A stretch of DNA of 64,000 nt, taken from DAOUJI01 sp965197415 (GTDB taxonomy: Bacteria > Chloroflexota > Dehalococcoidia > Lucifugimonadales > JAGWBF01). Shown here one piece after another: positions 50,292-58,575 of this stretch. A program made the translations under genes and the position numbers. Where the stretch lies: assembly GCA_965197415.1 (NCBI GenBank), contig OZ240207.1, positions 1,488,001-1,552,000 on the forward strand. The letters run 5' to 3'. How positions within the stretch are numbered: the first letter of the stretch is position 1; every line of letters starts with the position of its first letter. Below the pieces are notes generated by a model. That model was not told the origin of the DNA, made no database searches, and saw only the letters and a list, made by a program, of their open reading frames with translations.

Positions 50292-51380
50292 CTAGCTGGC
50301 CGTAATCCCGCTCTTGCTGACGGCGCCGGACTTGATGAGAGTGACCCAATCCCTCGGGCTGCTGACCGCGTTGAAGATGGTGGCCGACTCGAACCCGCAG
50401 TGCATCATGCAGCCGGAGCACCTGGGGTCCCGACCCACTCCGTATTTCTCGTTCCAGAGAGTAGCGTCGTAAAGCTCATCCACGTTCTGCACATGCTCAT
50501 CAGCCAGGGGATAGCAGGGCTTCCTCCAGCCCATGACGGTGTAGGTGGGGTTGGACCAGGCGGTGCACTGGTATTCCCGTTTCCCCCGGAGGAAGTCTAG
50601 ATAGATGGGGTTGTTGTACATCTTCAGGTCCTTGATAGCCTTTTCATCCAGGATTTCCTTGAAGGCCTCCGTGGACTCCTTACGGGTCAGGAAGATGTCG
50701 TGGTCCGGGGCGTGGGTGTAGTCGTAACCTGGCGAGACCATGCAACCCTCCACTCCCAGGTCAGTCATCGTCTTGAAGAGAGTGTGCATGTCTTCCACGT
50801 CCACGCCACGGTAGATAGTGGAGTTGGTGCATACCCTGTAGCCCGAGTCCAGGGCCGTTTCTATGGCCTGTAGGGCCCTCTTGAAGACGCCCTTGCGGGC
50901 CACAGCCTCGTCATGTTTCTCTTCCATGCCGTCCATGTGGACAACCCACGAGAGGTATTTGGAGGGCGGGACTTTCTTCATAACTCTTTCGAGGAGCAAC
51001 CCGTTGGTGCAGCAGTAGACGAAATACTTCCGCCGGACCAACTCGTTGATAATCTCGTCTATCTTGGGGTGGATGGTGGGTTCTCCCCCAGCTATGGAGA
51101 CGATGGGCGCCCCTGACTCCTCAACTGCCCGTACGCATTCGTCCACGTCCATCATCTTGTCCATGACCGGCTTGTACTCGTGGATGCGGCCGCATCCCAC
51201 GCAGGCCAGGTTGCACATCTCCAACGGTTCGAGCATCGTGACAAGGGGAAACCGCTTCCTCCCTTTCAGCCGGTTGCTGACCATATACCAAGCCAGCTTG
51301 ACGGACATCACCATTGGCCTGGAAGCCCGCTTCTTGGCGCGGACGCCTAACTCTTCCTGCCGTTCTTCAATCGCCTTCAA
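50292..51380 (-). CDS. hpnH: Adenosyl-hopene transferase HpnH (radical SAM)
   Basis: This 362-residue radical SAM enzyme adds the 5'-deoxyadenosyl group to hopene. The cluster motif CNLACVGC (Cys56, Cys60, Cys63) and IVSIAGGEPTIHPKID are clear. The C-terminal RDPRCSGCMMHCGFE Cys cluster is typical. It is downstream of a polyprenyl synthase by 22 bp and upstream of HpnG. Confidence 0.96.
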   Translation of the reverse strand: MKAIEERQEELGVRAKKRASRPMVMSVKLAWYMVSNRLKGRKRFPLVTMLEPLEMCNLACVGCGRIHEYKPVMDKMMDVDECVRAVEESGAPIVSIAGGEPTIHPKIDEIINELVRRKYFVYCCTNGLLLERVMKKVPPSKYLSWVVHMDGMEEKHDEAVARKGVFKRALQAIETALDSGYRVCTNSTIYRGVDVEDMHTLFKTMTDLGVEGCMVSPGYDYTHAPDHDIFLTRKESTEAFKEILDEKAIKDLKMYNNPIYLDFLRGKREYQCTAWSNPTYTVMGWRKPCYPLADEHVQNVDELYDATLWNEKYGVGRDPRCSGCMMHCGFESATIFNAVSSPRDWVTLIKSGAVSKSGITAS

Positions 51381-51402
51381 TTCTTACGCTCCATCTCTAG
51401 CA

Positions 51403-52503
51403 TCACGACTGGCGTTCCACAAGGAACGCCGCCATATGCTCCAGCTCCTGCAAAGCCCATGGACTCATGTCGGCTTCCCTGGCGTGTCCAAGCGCCAGTC
51501 CCGCAGCGCGCTGAGTGTCCGACGTGGAATATTCCGCAGCGTTCAACTCAGCCAGGACGTCCAGGACGTCATCTACGTCCCGTTCGTCCACCTCCTCGCT
51601 GCTGTACACTTCCGTCAACCTCTTCAGCGACGGCCCCTCGGCCGCTTCCAGAGCAAAGACTATGGGGAAAGACTTCTTCTTCCTCCTTATGTCGTTGCCC
51701 ACGGACTTGCCGGTGGCCCCCTCGTCTCCCCAAATTCCCAGGTGGTCGTCCCGTATCTGAAAAGCGCGCCCGAGATACGCTCCTATTCGGGCGAAATGGT
51801 GCACGGAGTCCTCGTCGTCTGCCCCTATCAGGGCGCCCATCTCCATTCCGCACCTGATCAGGGCGCCAGTCTTGCAGGCGATCATCCCCAGGTAGTCTTC
51901 CAAACGGATGTCCAGGCGCCCCTCAAAGGACAGGTCCATACATTGTCCGCGAATCATGTCCAAGTATGCCTGTGTCAACAGACCGGAGGCCCTCAGAGCC
52001 TTATGCTCAGGCAGTCCCGCTCCCGATAAAACGGATATGTCCGCCAGCGAACGCATTGCGTTTCCGGCCGTAATGGCCTGGGGCTGCCCCCACAAGACCC
52101 AGAGGGTCGACCTGTGCCTACGCTCAGTGTCTCCGTCTTGTATATCGTCATGGATGAGTGAGAAGTTATGGACTAGTTCAAGAGCCACGGCGGCGGGCAT
52201 TGCCTGGTCCCAGGCGCCGGAATGGGCCTCACAGGAGAACAGGCAAAGGATGGGCCTGAGGGCCTTGCCTGCGGAAACCCGCTCATCCAGCAGGTATCCC
52301 TCTTCATTCGCCCAGCCCATGTGATAGAGCATCATCGTGTAAAGATCGGAGCCGCTGCCTCCTGAGTCGCTCACTGGGGAGATGGCGCGCCGTAGAGCAC
52401 TCTCCAACTCTTCGTTGTACCTAGAAAAGAATGAAGGTAGGGAAGGCCCTACAACGCCTCCCGTACCAGACTCGCCTGTCTTAACCCTACCCGCTCCAGC
52501 CAT
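51403..52503 (-). CDS. Polyprenyl (farnesyl/geranylgeranyl) diphosphate synthase
   Basis: This trans-prenyltransferase of 366 residues has the first Asp-rich motif DDIQD in HNFSLIHDDIQDGD and the second in FQIRDDHLGIWGD. The KALRP opening (AGKALRPIL) is typical. I start at ATG 52503: an earlier frame from 52581 begins upstream of the promoter at 52547-52575 and so cannot be used from it. It provides the prenyl diphosphate for squalene and heads the hopanoid operon. Confidence 0.92.
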   Translation of the reverse strand: MAGAGRVKTGESGTGGVVGPSLPSFFSRYNEELESALRRAISPVSDSGGSGSDLYTMMLYHMGWANEEGYLLDERVSAGKALRPILCLFSCEAHSGAWDQAMPAAVALELVHNFSLIHDDIQDGDTERRHRSTLWVLWGQPQAITAGNAMRSLADISVLSGAGLPEHKALRASGLLTQAYLDMIRGQCMDLSFEGRLDIRLEDYLGMIACKTGALIRCGMEMGALIGADDEDSVHHFARIGAYLGRAFQIRDDHLGIWGDEGATGKSVGNDIRRKKKSFPIVFALEAAEGPSLKRLTEVYSSEEVDERDVDDVLDVLAELNAAEYSTSDTQRAAGLALGHAREADMSPWALQELEHMAAFLVERQS

Positions 52504-52546
52504 AAGACGTCCCTGAACAGGGATACATCGCAAGACGATGCTCGCA

Positions 52547-52575
52547 AGATTAGCAAAGGCCGCCCTAGCTGTCAA
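52547..52575 (-). promoter_or_regulatory. Promoter of the hopanoid operon
   Basis: On the - strand, TTGACA (52575-52570) and TAATCT (52552-52547) are 17 bp apart. The start near 52540 gives a leader of about 37 bases that contains a small CCCTG-TTCA-GGG hairpin. The operon is 52503-44955. Confidence 0.7.
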
Positions 52576-52710
52576 GCCCAATGATTCGAATAAACGCTGG
52601 CCGTTCGTTCTTGACCAGATGTTTTGCGCCCAAGCGGTTCAAGAGCCAAGTGTAGGGGCGACCGGCCGGTCGCCCCAAAGACCTCTCAAGGCAGACCTTT
52701 GCATAGCCCC

Positions 52711-52795
52711 TGTCATACCGGTACAGGCCGGTGTCAGGGTCTTCTCTGAAGCCGGGGGCTGCCCTCACCCTAACCCTCTCCCAGGGGGAGAGGGA
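52711..52795. repeat. Composite repeat, modules A then B
   Basis: Module A is ATACCGG-TACA-GGCCGGTGT (52715-52733), then CAGGGTCTTCTCTGAAG, then module B (52762-52795), CCCTCACCCTAACCCTCTCC with AGGGGGAGAGGG. It lies downstream of the Ldh-type gene, that is, at its 3' end on the - strand. Confidence 0.8.
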
Positions 52796-52841
52796 ATTCC
52801 GGAAAGGCCTCCAACGTGAGAAGGGACAGGCGCCAGCTCTC

Positions 52842-53894
52842 CTACGGTTGGCCGATGACCTGCTCCAGCTTATGATGCTCCACCAGCTCCCATATCTCAG
52901 ACCAGGTGTCGTCCTCGATATAGATTCCGTCCCGACGCCGTTGTTGCTCATTTTTGTGCTCGATCTCTCCCGGATAGAGCACCTCGGTGAACCCTTTGGC
53001 CGGAGGCGTCTGCTTTACGTATTCTCCGAACTCCTTCAGGTCCTTCTTGAACACGTCCAGCGGGCGGAAGGCGTTCACGTCAAAGCAGGCTAGGAAGCAG
53101 CCGTCGTTGTGCTTTCCCTGGGGGTCGATGCCGAATCCCAGGCCCGTCAGCACCGCAGAGAGGGTTTCCACCATAAAGGAGAGGCCGTAGCCCTTGTGGC
53201 CCTGGTCTCCTCCCAGGGGCAGAATGGCCCCGCCCTGAGCCTGGTCCATGGGATCGGTGGTCGGGTTGCCGTCCTTGTCGATTATCCAACCCAGGGGCAC
53301 CTGCTCCCGCCGGTTGCGGGCCAGGGACACCTTGCCACCGGCGACGGCGCTGGTGGCCATGTCCAACAGCACGGTCCCCTCCAGGTCGCTGGGCATCGCC
53401 ATGCAGATGGGGTTCGTCCCCAGCCTCCGCTCACGTCCCCCGAAGGGAGCGACGGACTTGGGGCCTCGGCCGGAGTCGGCGGTGATCATGCCGATCATGC
53501 CCTCCGCCGCAGCCATGGTGGGATAGGCGCCCAGGCGTCCAATGTGGCTCTGGTACCGTATAGTCATGGCCGAAACGCCGTTGGCCTTGGCCTTCTGGAT
53601 AGCCATGCCCATAGCCCGCTCAGTCACGACGAACCCGAAACCCCAGTTGCCGTTGATGCGGGCCGTAGTGGGAGTCTCGTGCTCGACTTCGAATGGAGCG
53701 CCAGGCACGATGTGCCCCTTGTGGATTCGCTCCACATACTCGGGGATGTGTATCACGCCGTGGGAGTCGTGGCCCACGAGGTTGGCCCATATCTGGTGCC
53801 TGGCCACCGTGCGGGCTTCGTCTTCCGGTACGCCTTCTGCGACATAGATGTGGAAGGTCATCTTCTCCAGGTAGTCATGGGGAAACACAGGCAT
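52842..53894 (-). CDS. Ldh-type (malate/L-lactate/sulfolactate) dehydrogenase family
   Basis: This 350-residue NAD(P)-dependent dehydrogenase is of the malate/L-lactate dehydrogenase fold (not the classical LDH). Landmarks are RHQIWANLVGHDSHGVIHIPEYV, ARINGNWGFGFVVTERAM, PFGGRERRLGTNPICMAMP and LPLGGDQGHKGYGLSFMVE. The family includes sulfolactate and ureidoglycolate dehydrogenases. A link to the ThDP decarboxylase operon at 18 kb (sulfopyruvate route) would be speculative. Confidence 0.9.
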   Translation of the reverse strand: MPVFPHDYLEKMTFHIYVAEGVPEDEARTVARHQIWANLVGHDSHGVIHIPEYVERIHKGHIVPGAPFEVEHETPTTARINGNWGFGFVVTERAMGMAIQKAKANGVSAMTIRYQSHIGRLGAYPTMAAAEGMIGMITADSGRGPKSVAPFGGRERRLGTNPICMAMPSDLEGTVLLDMATSAVAGGKVSLARNRREQVPLGWIIDKDGNPTTDPMDQAQGGAILPLGGDQGHKGYGLSFMVETLSAVLTGLGFGIDPQGKHNDGCFLACFDVNAFRPLDVFKKDLKEFGEYVKQTPPAKGFTEVLYPGEIEHKNEQQRRRDGIYIEDDTWSEIWELVEHHKLEQVIGQP

Positions 53895-53982
53895 GTCCGT
53901 CTCCTTATGAGGGGATTTCCCGGGTCTGCTCCGCCTGCGGGAAGTCTATAATGCCGCCCACCCTTTGTCCACAACCCCGACT

Positions 53983-54011
53983 TTGACGCTGTATGGGCAT
54001 ACTGCTACTAT
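53983..54011 (+). promoter_or_regulatory. Promoter of the histidine phosphatase/tilS genes
   Basis: TTGACG (53983-53988) and TACTAT (54006-54011) have a 17-bp spacer, and a TGC before the -10 makes it an extended -10. The start near 54018 gives a short leader of about 17 bases. Confidence 0.65.
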
Positions 54012-54034
54012 GGGCTTACCGCAAAGTTTAGACG

Positions 54035-54637
54035 ATGCAGCTAATACTTATTCGACACGCCGAGACAGCCTGGAACAGGGACAACAAGTTCCTGGGAGCC
54101 ACCGATGTGGAGCTCACTGACGAGGGAATCCAGCAGGCTTGGATGGCCGCTGGAGCCGTGGCTGAACTCAAGCCCGACTACCTCATCAGCAGCCCCTTGC
54201 TGAGGGCCAGGATGACCGCAGGCGCTATAGCGGAGAAGGCTGGCCTGTGCCCGTCCACCATGGAGGAACTCACTGAAATCAACCTGGGGGACCTGGAAGG
54301 GCTGGAAGGCCGCGACATGAAGGAGCAATATCCCGGTCTGCTGGCCCAATGGAGGAGCGACCCCTCCCCGGTATGCTTCCCCGCTGGGGAGTCGATGGCA
54401 GAACTGCAGACCCGCGTGACAAACACCATAGAGAGCTTCGAGCAAAACTACGACGGGAAGACCGTGGCCGTGGTAAGCCATAACTTCCCCATCAAAATCG
54501 CTCTCCTGACCTACCTTGGTCTGCCGCTGTCCGGGTTCCACCGCATCAACGTCGACCTAGCCTCCATTTCCGTTGTATCCAGCAAGTCAGGCGCCCGGCA
54601 GGTAGTCAGGTTGAACGACACCTGCCACATCGACTGA
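54035..54637 (+). CDS. Histidine phosphatase family protein (phosphoglycerate mutase-like)
   Basis: This 200-residue histidine phosphatase has the catalytic RHAET at residues 7-11, ATDVELTDEGIQQA, a second Arg in SSPLLRARMTA and the late His in AVVSHNFPIK. The acid-base Glu lies in LTEINLGDLEG. The role may be a cobalamin/alpha-ribazole phosphatase or another small-molecule phosphatase. It is followed by tilS after 22 bp. Confidence 0.9.
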   Translation: MQLILIRHAETAWNRDNKFLGATDVELTDEGIQQAWMAAGAVAELKPDYLISSPLLRARMTAGAIAEKAGLCPSTMEELTEINLGDLEGLEGRDMKEQYPGLLAQWRSDPSPVCFPAGESMAELQTRVTNTIESFEQNYDGKTVAVVSHNFPIKIALLTYLGLPLSGFHRINVDLASISVVSSKSGARQVVRLNDTCHID

Positions 54638-54659
54638 AAAGGTCGGAGACACCTTTTCC

Positions 54660-56114
54660 GTGCCCTCCCTGGATGCCAGAGTCCAAGCGGCCCTTCTGAG
54701 GGCAGGCTATGCCTCCGGCGGCGTCAAACTGGTTGTGGCGGTTTCCGGCGGACCCGACTCCATGGCCCTCATGCACCTTCTTACGGCTCTGAAGGAAACG
54801 GCGCGATTGGAGCTGCACGTAGCCCACCTCAACCACGACTTCAGGGGGGAAGAGGCATTCGTGGACGCAAGGTTCGTGGCCGACGCCGCCCGCGACCTGG
54901 AGCTGCCCTGGACAGTCGAAGAGGACGACCCTGAAGCGTACCGGCAGGAGTCGGGCGTCAGCTCCTTTGAAGAGGCGGCCAGGGAACTGAGATACCGCTT
55001 CCTGGCGCGGGTGGCGGAGAGCCAGGGATCCCAAGCCGTCGCCGTAGGCCACACCGCCGACGACCTTGCCGAGACGGTCCTGATGCACGTAATCAGGGGG
55101 TCCGGCCTCCACGGGCTGCGGGGCATGGAGGAAGTGTCCCCCTGGGTAAGCCGCTCCGGAGACCACCAGACGACCCTATTTCGCCCTCTCCTGGGGACCT
55201 CCAAACGTGAGACCGCCGACTACTGCCTGGAGAATGGGATCGCGGTTAGGAAAGACCTGGGCAACGACATGCCCCGGTTCACCCGCAACAGGGTCCGTGG
55301 AGACCTTATGCCCGCCCTGGCTGAATACAACCCCCGCATTATCGAGTCCCTGAACCGGCTGTCCGAGACCTCGACGCTAGTGATTGACTACCTGGAGAGC
55401 CAGGTTGACGCCCTCTGGGAACGGTGCGTTAAGGAGCAGGGCGGGTGGCTTGTGATGGACTCATCCGCTCTGGCTCAAGAGCATCCTTTGGCCGCGAGGC
55501 TGCTGCTGCGGAGAGCCTATCTTGAGCTTACGGGAGACCCCCGGAGGCTTTACCAGTCCCACCTCAGGGACATGGCCAACCTGATTGAAGCGTCGCCCGG
55601 CAAAAGCCTGCGACTGCCCCGGGGTCTCTATCTCCACTCAAGCTACGACAGACTGTGGATGGGGAAGGGAGCGGAAGTTCCGTGTCCGTTCCCTGAGTTC
55701 CACGGAGAGACCCGGATTCCCATTGCTCAACCGGGTCACGCCGTAGCACATACGGTTTCAGGATGGCAGTGCGGCATGGAGCGGACGGACGCGACGAAAG
55801 AGCCGTCCGAGGGGCTTTTCACCGCCGACCTCGACCTGGATTCCCTGGGCGGAGAGGCCATCACCATACGTACCCGGAAGCCCGGCGACCGGTTCCACCC
55901 CCTGGGGATGGACCATTCTAAGAAGCTCCAGGACTTTTTCGTCGACCAGAAGGTTCCCCGGGCATGGCGCGACAGGACGCCGCTGGTGACGACTGAAAGG
56001 GGAATAGCCTGGGTGGTGGGTTACAGGGTTGCCGAGTGGGCTAGAGGCTGCCCCGGCCAGCCGAAACTGCGGCTGTCTTTCAGAGTCCCAGGAGCCGGGA
56101 CGGGTTGTCCTTGA
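54660..56114 (+). CDS. tilS: tRNA(Ile)-lysidine synthase TilS
   Basis: This 484-residue enzyme modifies C34 of tRNA-Ile2 to lysidine so that it reads AUA. The PP-loop SGGPDS (29-34) is near the N-terminus, and AHLNHDFRGEEA follows. The C-terminal TilS domain has TIRTRKPGDRFHPLGMDHSKKLQDFFVDQKVPR-type sequence (core KPGDRFHPLGM and KKLQDFFVD). It starts at GTG 54660; GGAG is about 12 bases upstream, longer than ideal. Its end overlaps the convergent DUF6282 gene by 35 bp. Confidence 0.94.
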   Translation: MPSLDARVQAALLRAGYASGGVKLVVAVSGGPDSMALMHLLTALKETARLELHVAHLNHDFRGEEAFVDARFVADAARDLELPWTVEEDDPEAYRQESGVSSFEEAARELRYRFLARVAESQGSQAVAVGHTADDLAETVLMHVIRGSGLHGLRGMEEVSPWVSRSGDHQTTLFRPLLGTSKRETADYCLENGIAVRKDLGNDMPRFTRNRVRGDLMPALAEYNPRIIESLNRLSETSTLVIDYLESQVDALWERCVKEQGGWLVMDSSALAQEHPLAARLLLRRAYLELTGDPRRLYQSHLRDMANLIEASPGKSLRLPRGLYLHSSYDRLWMGKGAEVPCPFPEFHGETRIPIAQPGHAVAHTVSGWQCGMERTDATKEPSEGLFTADLDLDSLGGEAITIRTRKPGDRFHPLGMDHSKKLQDFFVDQKVPRAWRDRTPLVTTERGIAWVVGYRVAEWARGCPGQPKLRLSFRVPGAGTGCP

Positions 56115-56922
56115 CCATCAACCCAACTTCCACGTCTTCGAGGCCCGCTTCCAACAGGGTGGCGATGCCCATGCGCATCCCTTCGGGCGGCATGGGGTGG
56201 AAGGCCTGGCCGAAGTCGGAACTTATGATGCAGTGCTCGGCACCGATGGCCCTGATGATGTCGGCGAGCTGCTTGACCTCCATGCCGAACCCCAACGGCA
56301 TCATGACGTGGACGCAGTGCTCTATGTAGGCTCCCTTGGCCGCCAGGGCTATCATGTCTTCGGTGGTCATGCCAGTCATCACTGTCATGGATGATCCGTG
56401 GGTGACCACTACCCGGTTGATGCCCATTGCTCTCGCCTCGTCCACGAGCACCATGGACTCCTGCGTCGAGAGATGGCCCGTGGCGAGGGCCATATCGTGG
56501 GCTTTGATCGACTCCAGCACCGGGTAGACTTCCGGCGCCAGTTTCCCTTCTTGGTCCAAGATGTATATTCCACCAGGGAGCCCCTTGCGCCGCTTGTCCG
56601 CCTGGGCGGAGAATGTGGGCATCCATACCATTCGGGCGCCCATTCTAGCCGAAGCTTCCACTGCGGCGGCGTTTATGCCTCCCACCTCTTCGTCCAGGGC
56701 TATCCCTCCCATGAGAGATATTCCCGGGACGACCTTGCTTACGGTGAACGCCACGGGATGGGTTGGGTACTCGTGACTCTTCAACACTAGGCCCCTCATG
56801 CCCATGTCTTTAGCCATCTGCGCAACATCAAGGGCGTCGCTGCGGCGCTCGACTCTGGGGTCGGGGTCGAAGTGGACGTGGATATCCACCGAGTCTTCCA
56901 TGAGGCGGTCAATAGAGGCCAC
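56080..56922 (-). CDS. DUF6282-like amidohydrolase-related protein
   Basis: This 280-residue protein begins with the metal-binding HVH motif DIHVHFDPD (13-21) of metallo-dependent hydrolases; a VVTHGSS strand and an ISSDFGQ segment near the C-terminus supply further likely ligands. It is of the DUF6282 type. Its substrate is unknown. It is convergent with tilS and upstream has a strong GC hairpin (56951-56971). Confidence 0.82.
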   Translation of the reverse strand: MASIDRLMEDSVDIHVHFDPDPRVERRSDALDVAQMAKDMGMRGLVLKSHEYPTHPVAFTVSKVVPGISLMGGIALDEEVGGINAAAVEASARMGARMVWMPTFSAQADKRRKGLPGGIYILDQEGKLAPEVYPVLESIKAHDMALATGHLSTQESMVLVDEARAMGINRVVVTHGSSMTVMTGMTTEDMIALAAKGAYIEHCVHVMMPLGFGMEVKQLADIIRAIGAEHCIISSDFGQAFHPMPPEGMRMGIATLLEAGLEDVEVGLMVKDNPSRLLGL

Positions 56923-57234
56923 CGCAACTCCTTAGGCGATGGGGTTTTGGGGCGCCGCTCCAGCGGGCGCCGGAAAGGTGGCGTAAGAATACGAGCCGCC
57001 TAGTGGATTGTCAACCAAAGGAGGGAACCCAGGGGCTTCCGGTTCTTAAGCGCTCAGCCCGTCGCTCCGGTAAAATCGCCGACCGGTCTTGCCAAGTACT
57101 TAACAATGTTGTAGTAGCCTATTGTCTTGTGAGACCGTCTTATCTCGAATGCCGACACAACCAACCGCATCCGGGGCCGCCGGTCACAATCATTTTCTCG
57201 GCGCCTTCAGACACAGTACGAAAAGGGGAATCCC
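56923..57234. other. Intergenic region with a GC-rich hairpin; no gene seen
   Basis: A stem GGCGCCGCT (56951-56959) pairs with AGCGGGCGCC (56962-56971) apart from one bulge, in the leader of the DUF6282 gene. The rest has no supported gene; a long open frame over 57003-57335 has no coding character and overlaps the lipoprotein start. A promoter for the lipoprotein was not convincingly found. Confidence 0.45.
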
Positions 57235-57888
57235 ATGAAACATCTCCCAGTGATCCTTGCGGTGATAGGCGTCGTCCTAGCATTCGCCTTCATCGGCTGC
57301 AACGCCAGCTCGGACACAGACGAGCGCCGCAGTGAATCAGAGTCGGGTGAACGTAATAGTGTATCGGAGCCAGATGAGGGCCGCGGTGAATCAGAGTCGG
57401 GTGAACGCAATGGTGTATCGGAGTCAAGCGAGCGCCGCAGTGAATCAGAGTCGGGTGAACACAGTAGTGTATCTGAGTCAGGCGAGGGTCGCGGTGAATC
57501 GGAGTCGGGTGAGCACAGTAGTGTATCGGAGCCAGATGAGCGCCGCGGTGAATCGGAGTCAGGTGAGCACAGTAGTGAATCGGAGTCAGGTGAAGGCGGT
57601 GAAGAGTCCGGCGCTCAGTTCGCGCTGAGCGAAACCTTCGACTCGATCCGGGCCGGCGCTCGGCTGGTCCTGTCGTATGACTCGACTGCCAATGCTTTCA
57701 CGGGCACAGTGGAGAACACCACGGAGGACACGTTAAGGAGGGTCAGGGTCGAGGTGCATCTTTCGAACGGGATCGAGTTGGGTCCGACGACCCCGGTGGA
57801 CCTGGCTCCTGGTGAGACAGTGGACATAAATCTCCCGGCGTCCAGCCAACCATTCACCTCGTGGAGCGCTCACCCGGAGGTCGGCTGA
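57235..57888 (+). CDS. Lipoprotein with tandem-repeat spacer and FxLYD-like C-terminal domain
   Basis: This 217-residue exported lipoprotein has a hydrophobic signal (LPVILAVIGVVLAFAFIG) and a lipobox ending in Cys22. Residues about 30-122 form a highly acidic Ser/Glu/Gly linker made of five 18-residue repeats (ESESGERNSVSEPDEGRG type), themselves doubled 9-residue units. The folded C-terminal part (about 130-217) has a beta-sandwich look (NAFTGTVENTTEDTLRRVRV, LAPGETVDINLP), like FxLYD-type domains. The function is unknown; the spacer probably projects the domain from the membrane. The start at ATG 57235 is preceded by AAGGGG. Confidence 0.8.
   Translation: MKHLPVILAVIGVVLAFAFIGCNASSDTDERRSESESGERNSVSEPDEGRGESESGERNGVSESSERRSESESGEHSSVSESGEGRGESESGEHSSVSEPDERRGESESGEHSSESESGEGGEESGAQFALSETFDSIRAGARLVLSYDSTANAFTGTVENTTEDTLRRVRVEVHLSNGIELGPTTPVDLAPGETVDINLPASSQPFTSWSAHPEVG
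57333..57602 (+). repeat. 54-bp tandem repeat, five copies
   Basis: The unit GAATC(A/G)GAGTC(G/A)GGTGA(A/G) and its continuation recur every 54 bp, with a 27-bp sub-period. The copies encode the acidic spacer of the lipoprotein. Copies differ at several bases, mostly at synonymous or Glu/Gly/Ser-conserving positions, and the length is expected to vary between strains. Confidence 0.85.
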
Positions 57889-57970
57889 TTCATTACAAAG
57901 GGAGTTTCGACAACCTCAGCGCGAACGGGGAGATGCCGTTCAAGGATTCCGGGTTCCGAGGGAGTCTAGG

Positions 57971-58055
57971 CCCCCTCTCCCTCTGGGAGAAGGTTGGGGT
58001 GAGGGATGTCACAGCTACATCAGAGTGCCTGAGTTCCGGCCTCCGCAGGAATGAC
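57971..58055. repeat. Composite repeat, modules B then A
   Basis: Module B (57971-58005), CCCCTCTCCCTCTGGGAGAA with GGTTGGGGTGAGGG, is followed by module A TTCCGGC-CTCC-GCAGGAA (58034-58050), about 28 bp apart. It sits between the lipoprotein 3' end and the convergent ribH 3' end. Confidence 0.75.
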
Positions 58056-58072
58056 GGGCCTGGGTATAGGCT

Positions 58073-58543
58073 CTATTGCGAATCCTTGACAGCCCTCAGG
58101 ACGCGAGCCATCTCGACCGCGCCCTCGGCGGCGCTGGCGCCCAGGTTGCCCGACTTTCCGCCGGCCCGGTTGATGGCCTGCTCCATGTTCTCGGTGGTCA
58201 GCACTCCGAACATGATGGGCACGCCGGTCTCGGTGGAAGCTCGGTTGATGCCGGAGGCCGCTTGGTTCGCCACCATATCGTAGTGACCGGTTTCCCCTCG
58301 TATGATAGTGCCCAGGCAGACTACTGCGTCGTATCTGCCAGTTTGGGCCATGGTCTTGGCCGCCACAGGCAGTTCGAAAGACCCCGGCACCCAGACGATG
58401 TCCACGTCCTGGACTCCGTACCTGGACAGGGTGTCACGGGCGCCGTCCAGCAGTTTCTGTGTAACAAACTGGTTGAATCGGGCCACGGCAATCCCGATGC
58501 TCAAGCCCCGACCATCAAGGTCTCCCGACAACTCTCTAGCCAA
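58073..58543 (-). CDS. ribH: 6,7-dimethyl-8-ribityllumazine synthase
   Basis: This 156-residue riboflavin-pathway enzyme condenses the ribityl-uracil with a C4 compound. Visible motifs are VARFNQFVTQKLLDGA, VPGSFELPVAAK, GTIIRGETGHYDMV and FGVLTTENMEQAINRAGG. The catalytic His of the usual H(F/Y)D triad is retained in GHYD. It follows the thioredoxin-like gene by 32 bp on the - strand. Confidence 0.95.
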   Translation of the reverse strand: MARELSGDLDGRGLSIGIAVARFNQFVTQKLLDGARDTLSRYGVQDVDIVWVPGSFELPVAAKTMAQTGRYDAVVCLGTIIRGETGHYDMVANQAASGINRASTETGVPIMFGVLTTENMEQAINRAGGKSGNLGASAAEGAVEMARVLRAVKDSQ

Positions 58544-58575
58544 GGTCAGTCTCCTGTAATCGGATTCTGAGGCCC

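Larger units (their letters stand above)
52504..52841. other. Intergenic region: hopanoid promoter and composite repeat
   Basis: This gap holds the promoter above and the composite repeat at 52711-52795. A GC-rich stretch (52650-52680, GGGGCGACCGGCCGGTCGCC) forms a perfect short palindrome. No coding frame is supported. Confidence 0.6.

Noticed and set aside
52504..52581. N-terminal extension of the prenyl synthase from an upstream start at 52581
   Set aside because: The extension lies upstream of and across the TTGACA/TAATCT promoter, so it would not be transcribed from it; ATG 52503 fits better.
57003..57335. 110-codon open frame upstream of the lipoprotein
   Set aside because: It lacks a ribosome site and coding character, and overlaps the start of the well-supported lipoprotein gene in another frame.
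57333..57602. CRISPR-like array
   Set aside because: The 54-bp units are contiguous, encode an in-frame acidic spacer and lack unique spacers; it is a coding tandem repeat.
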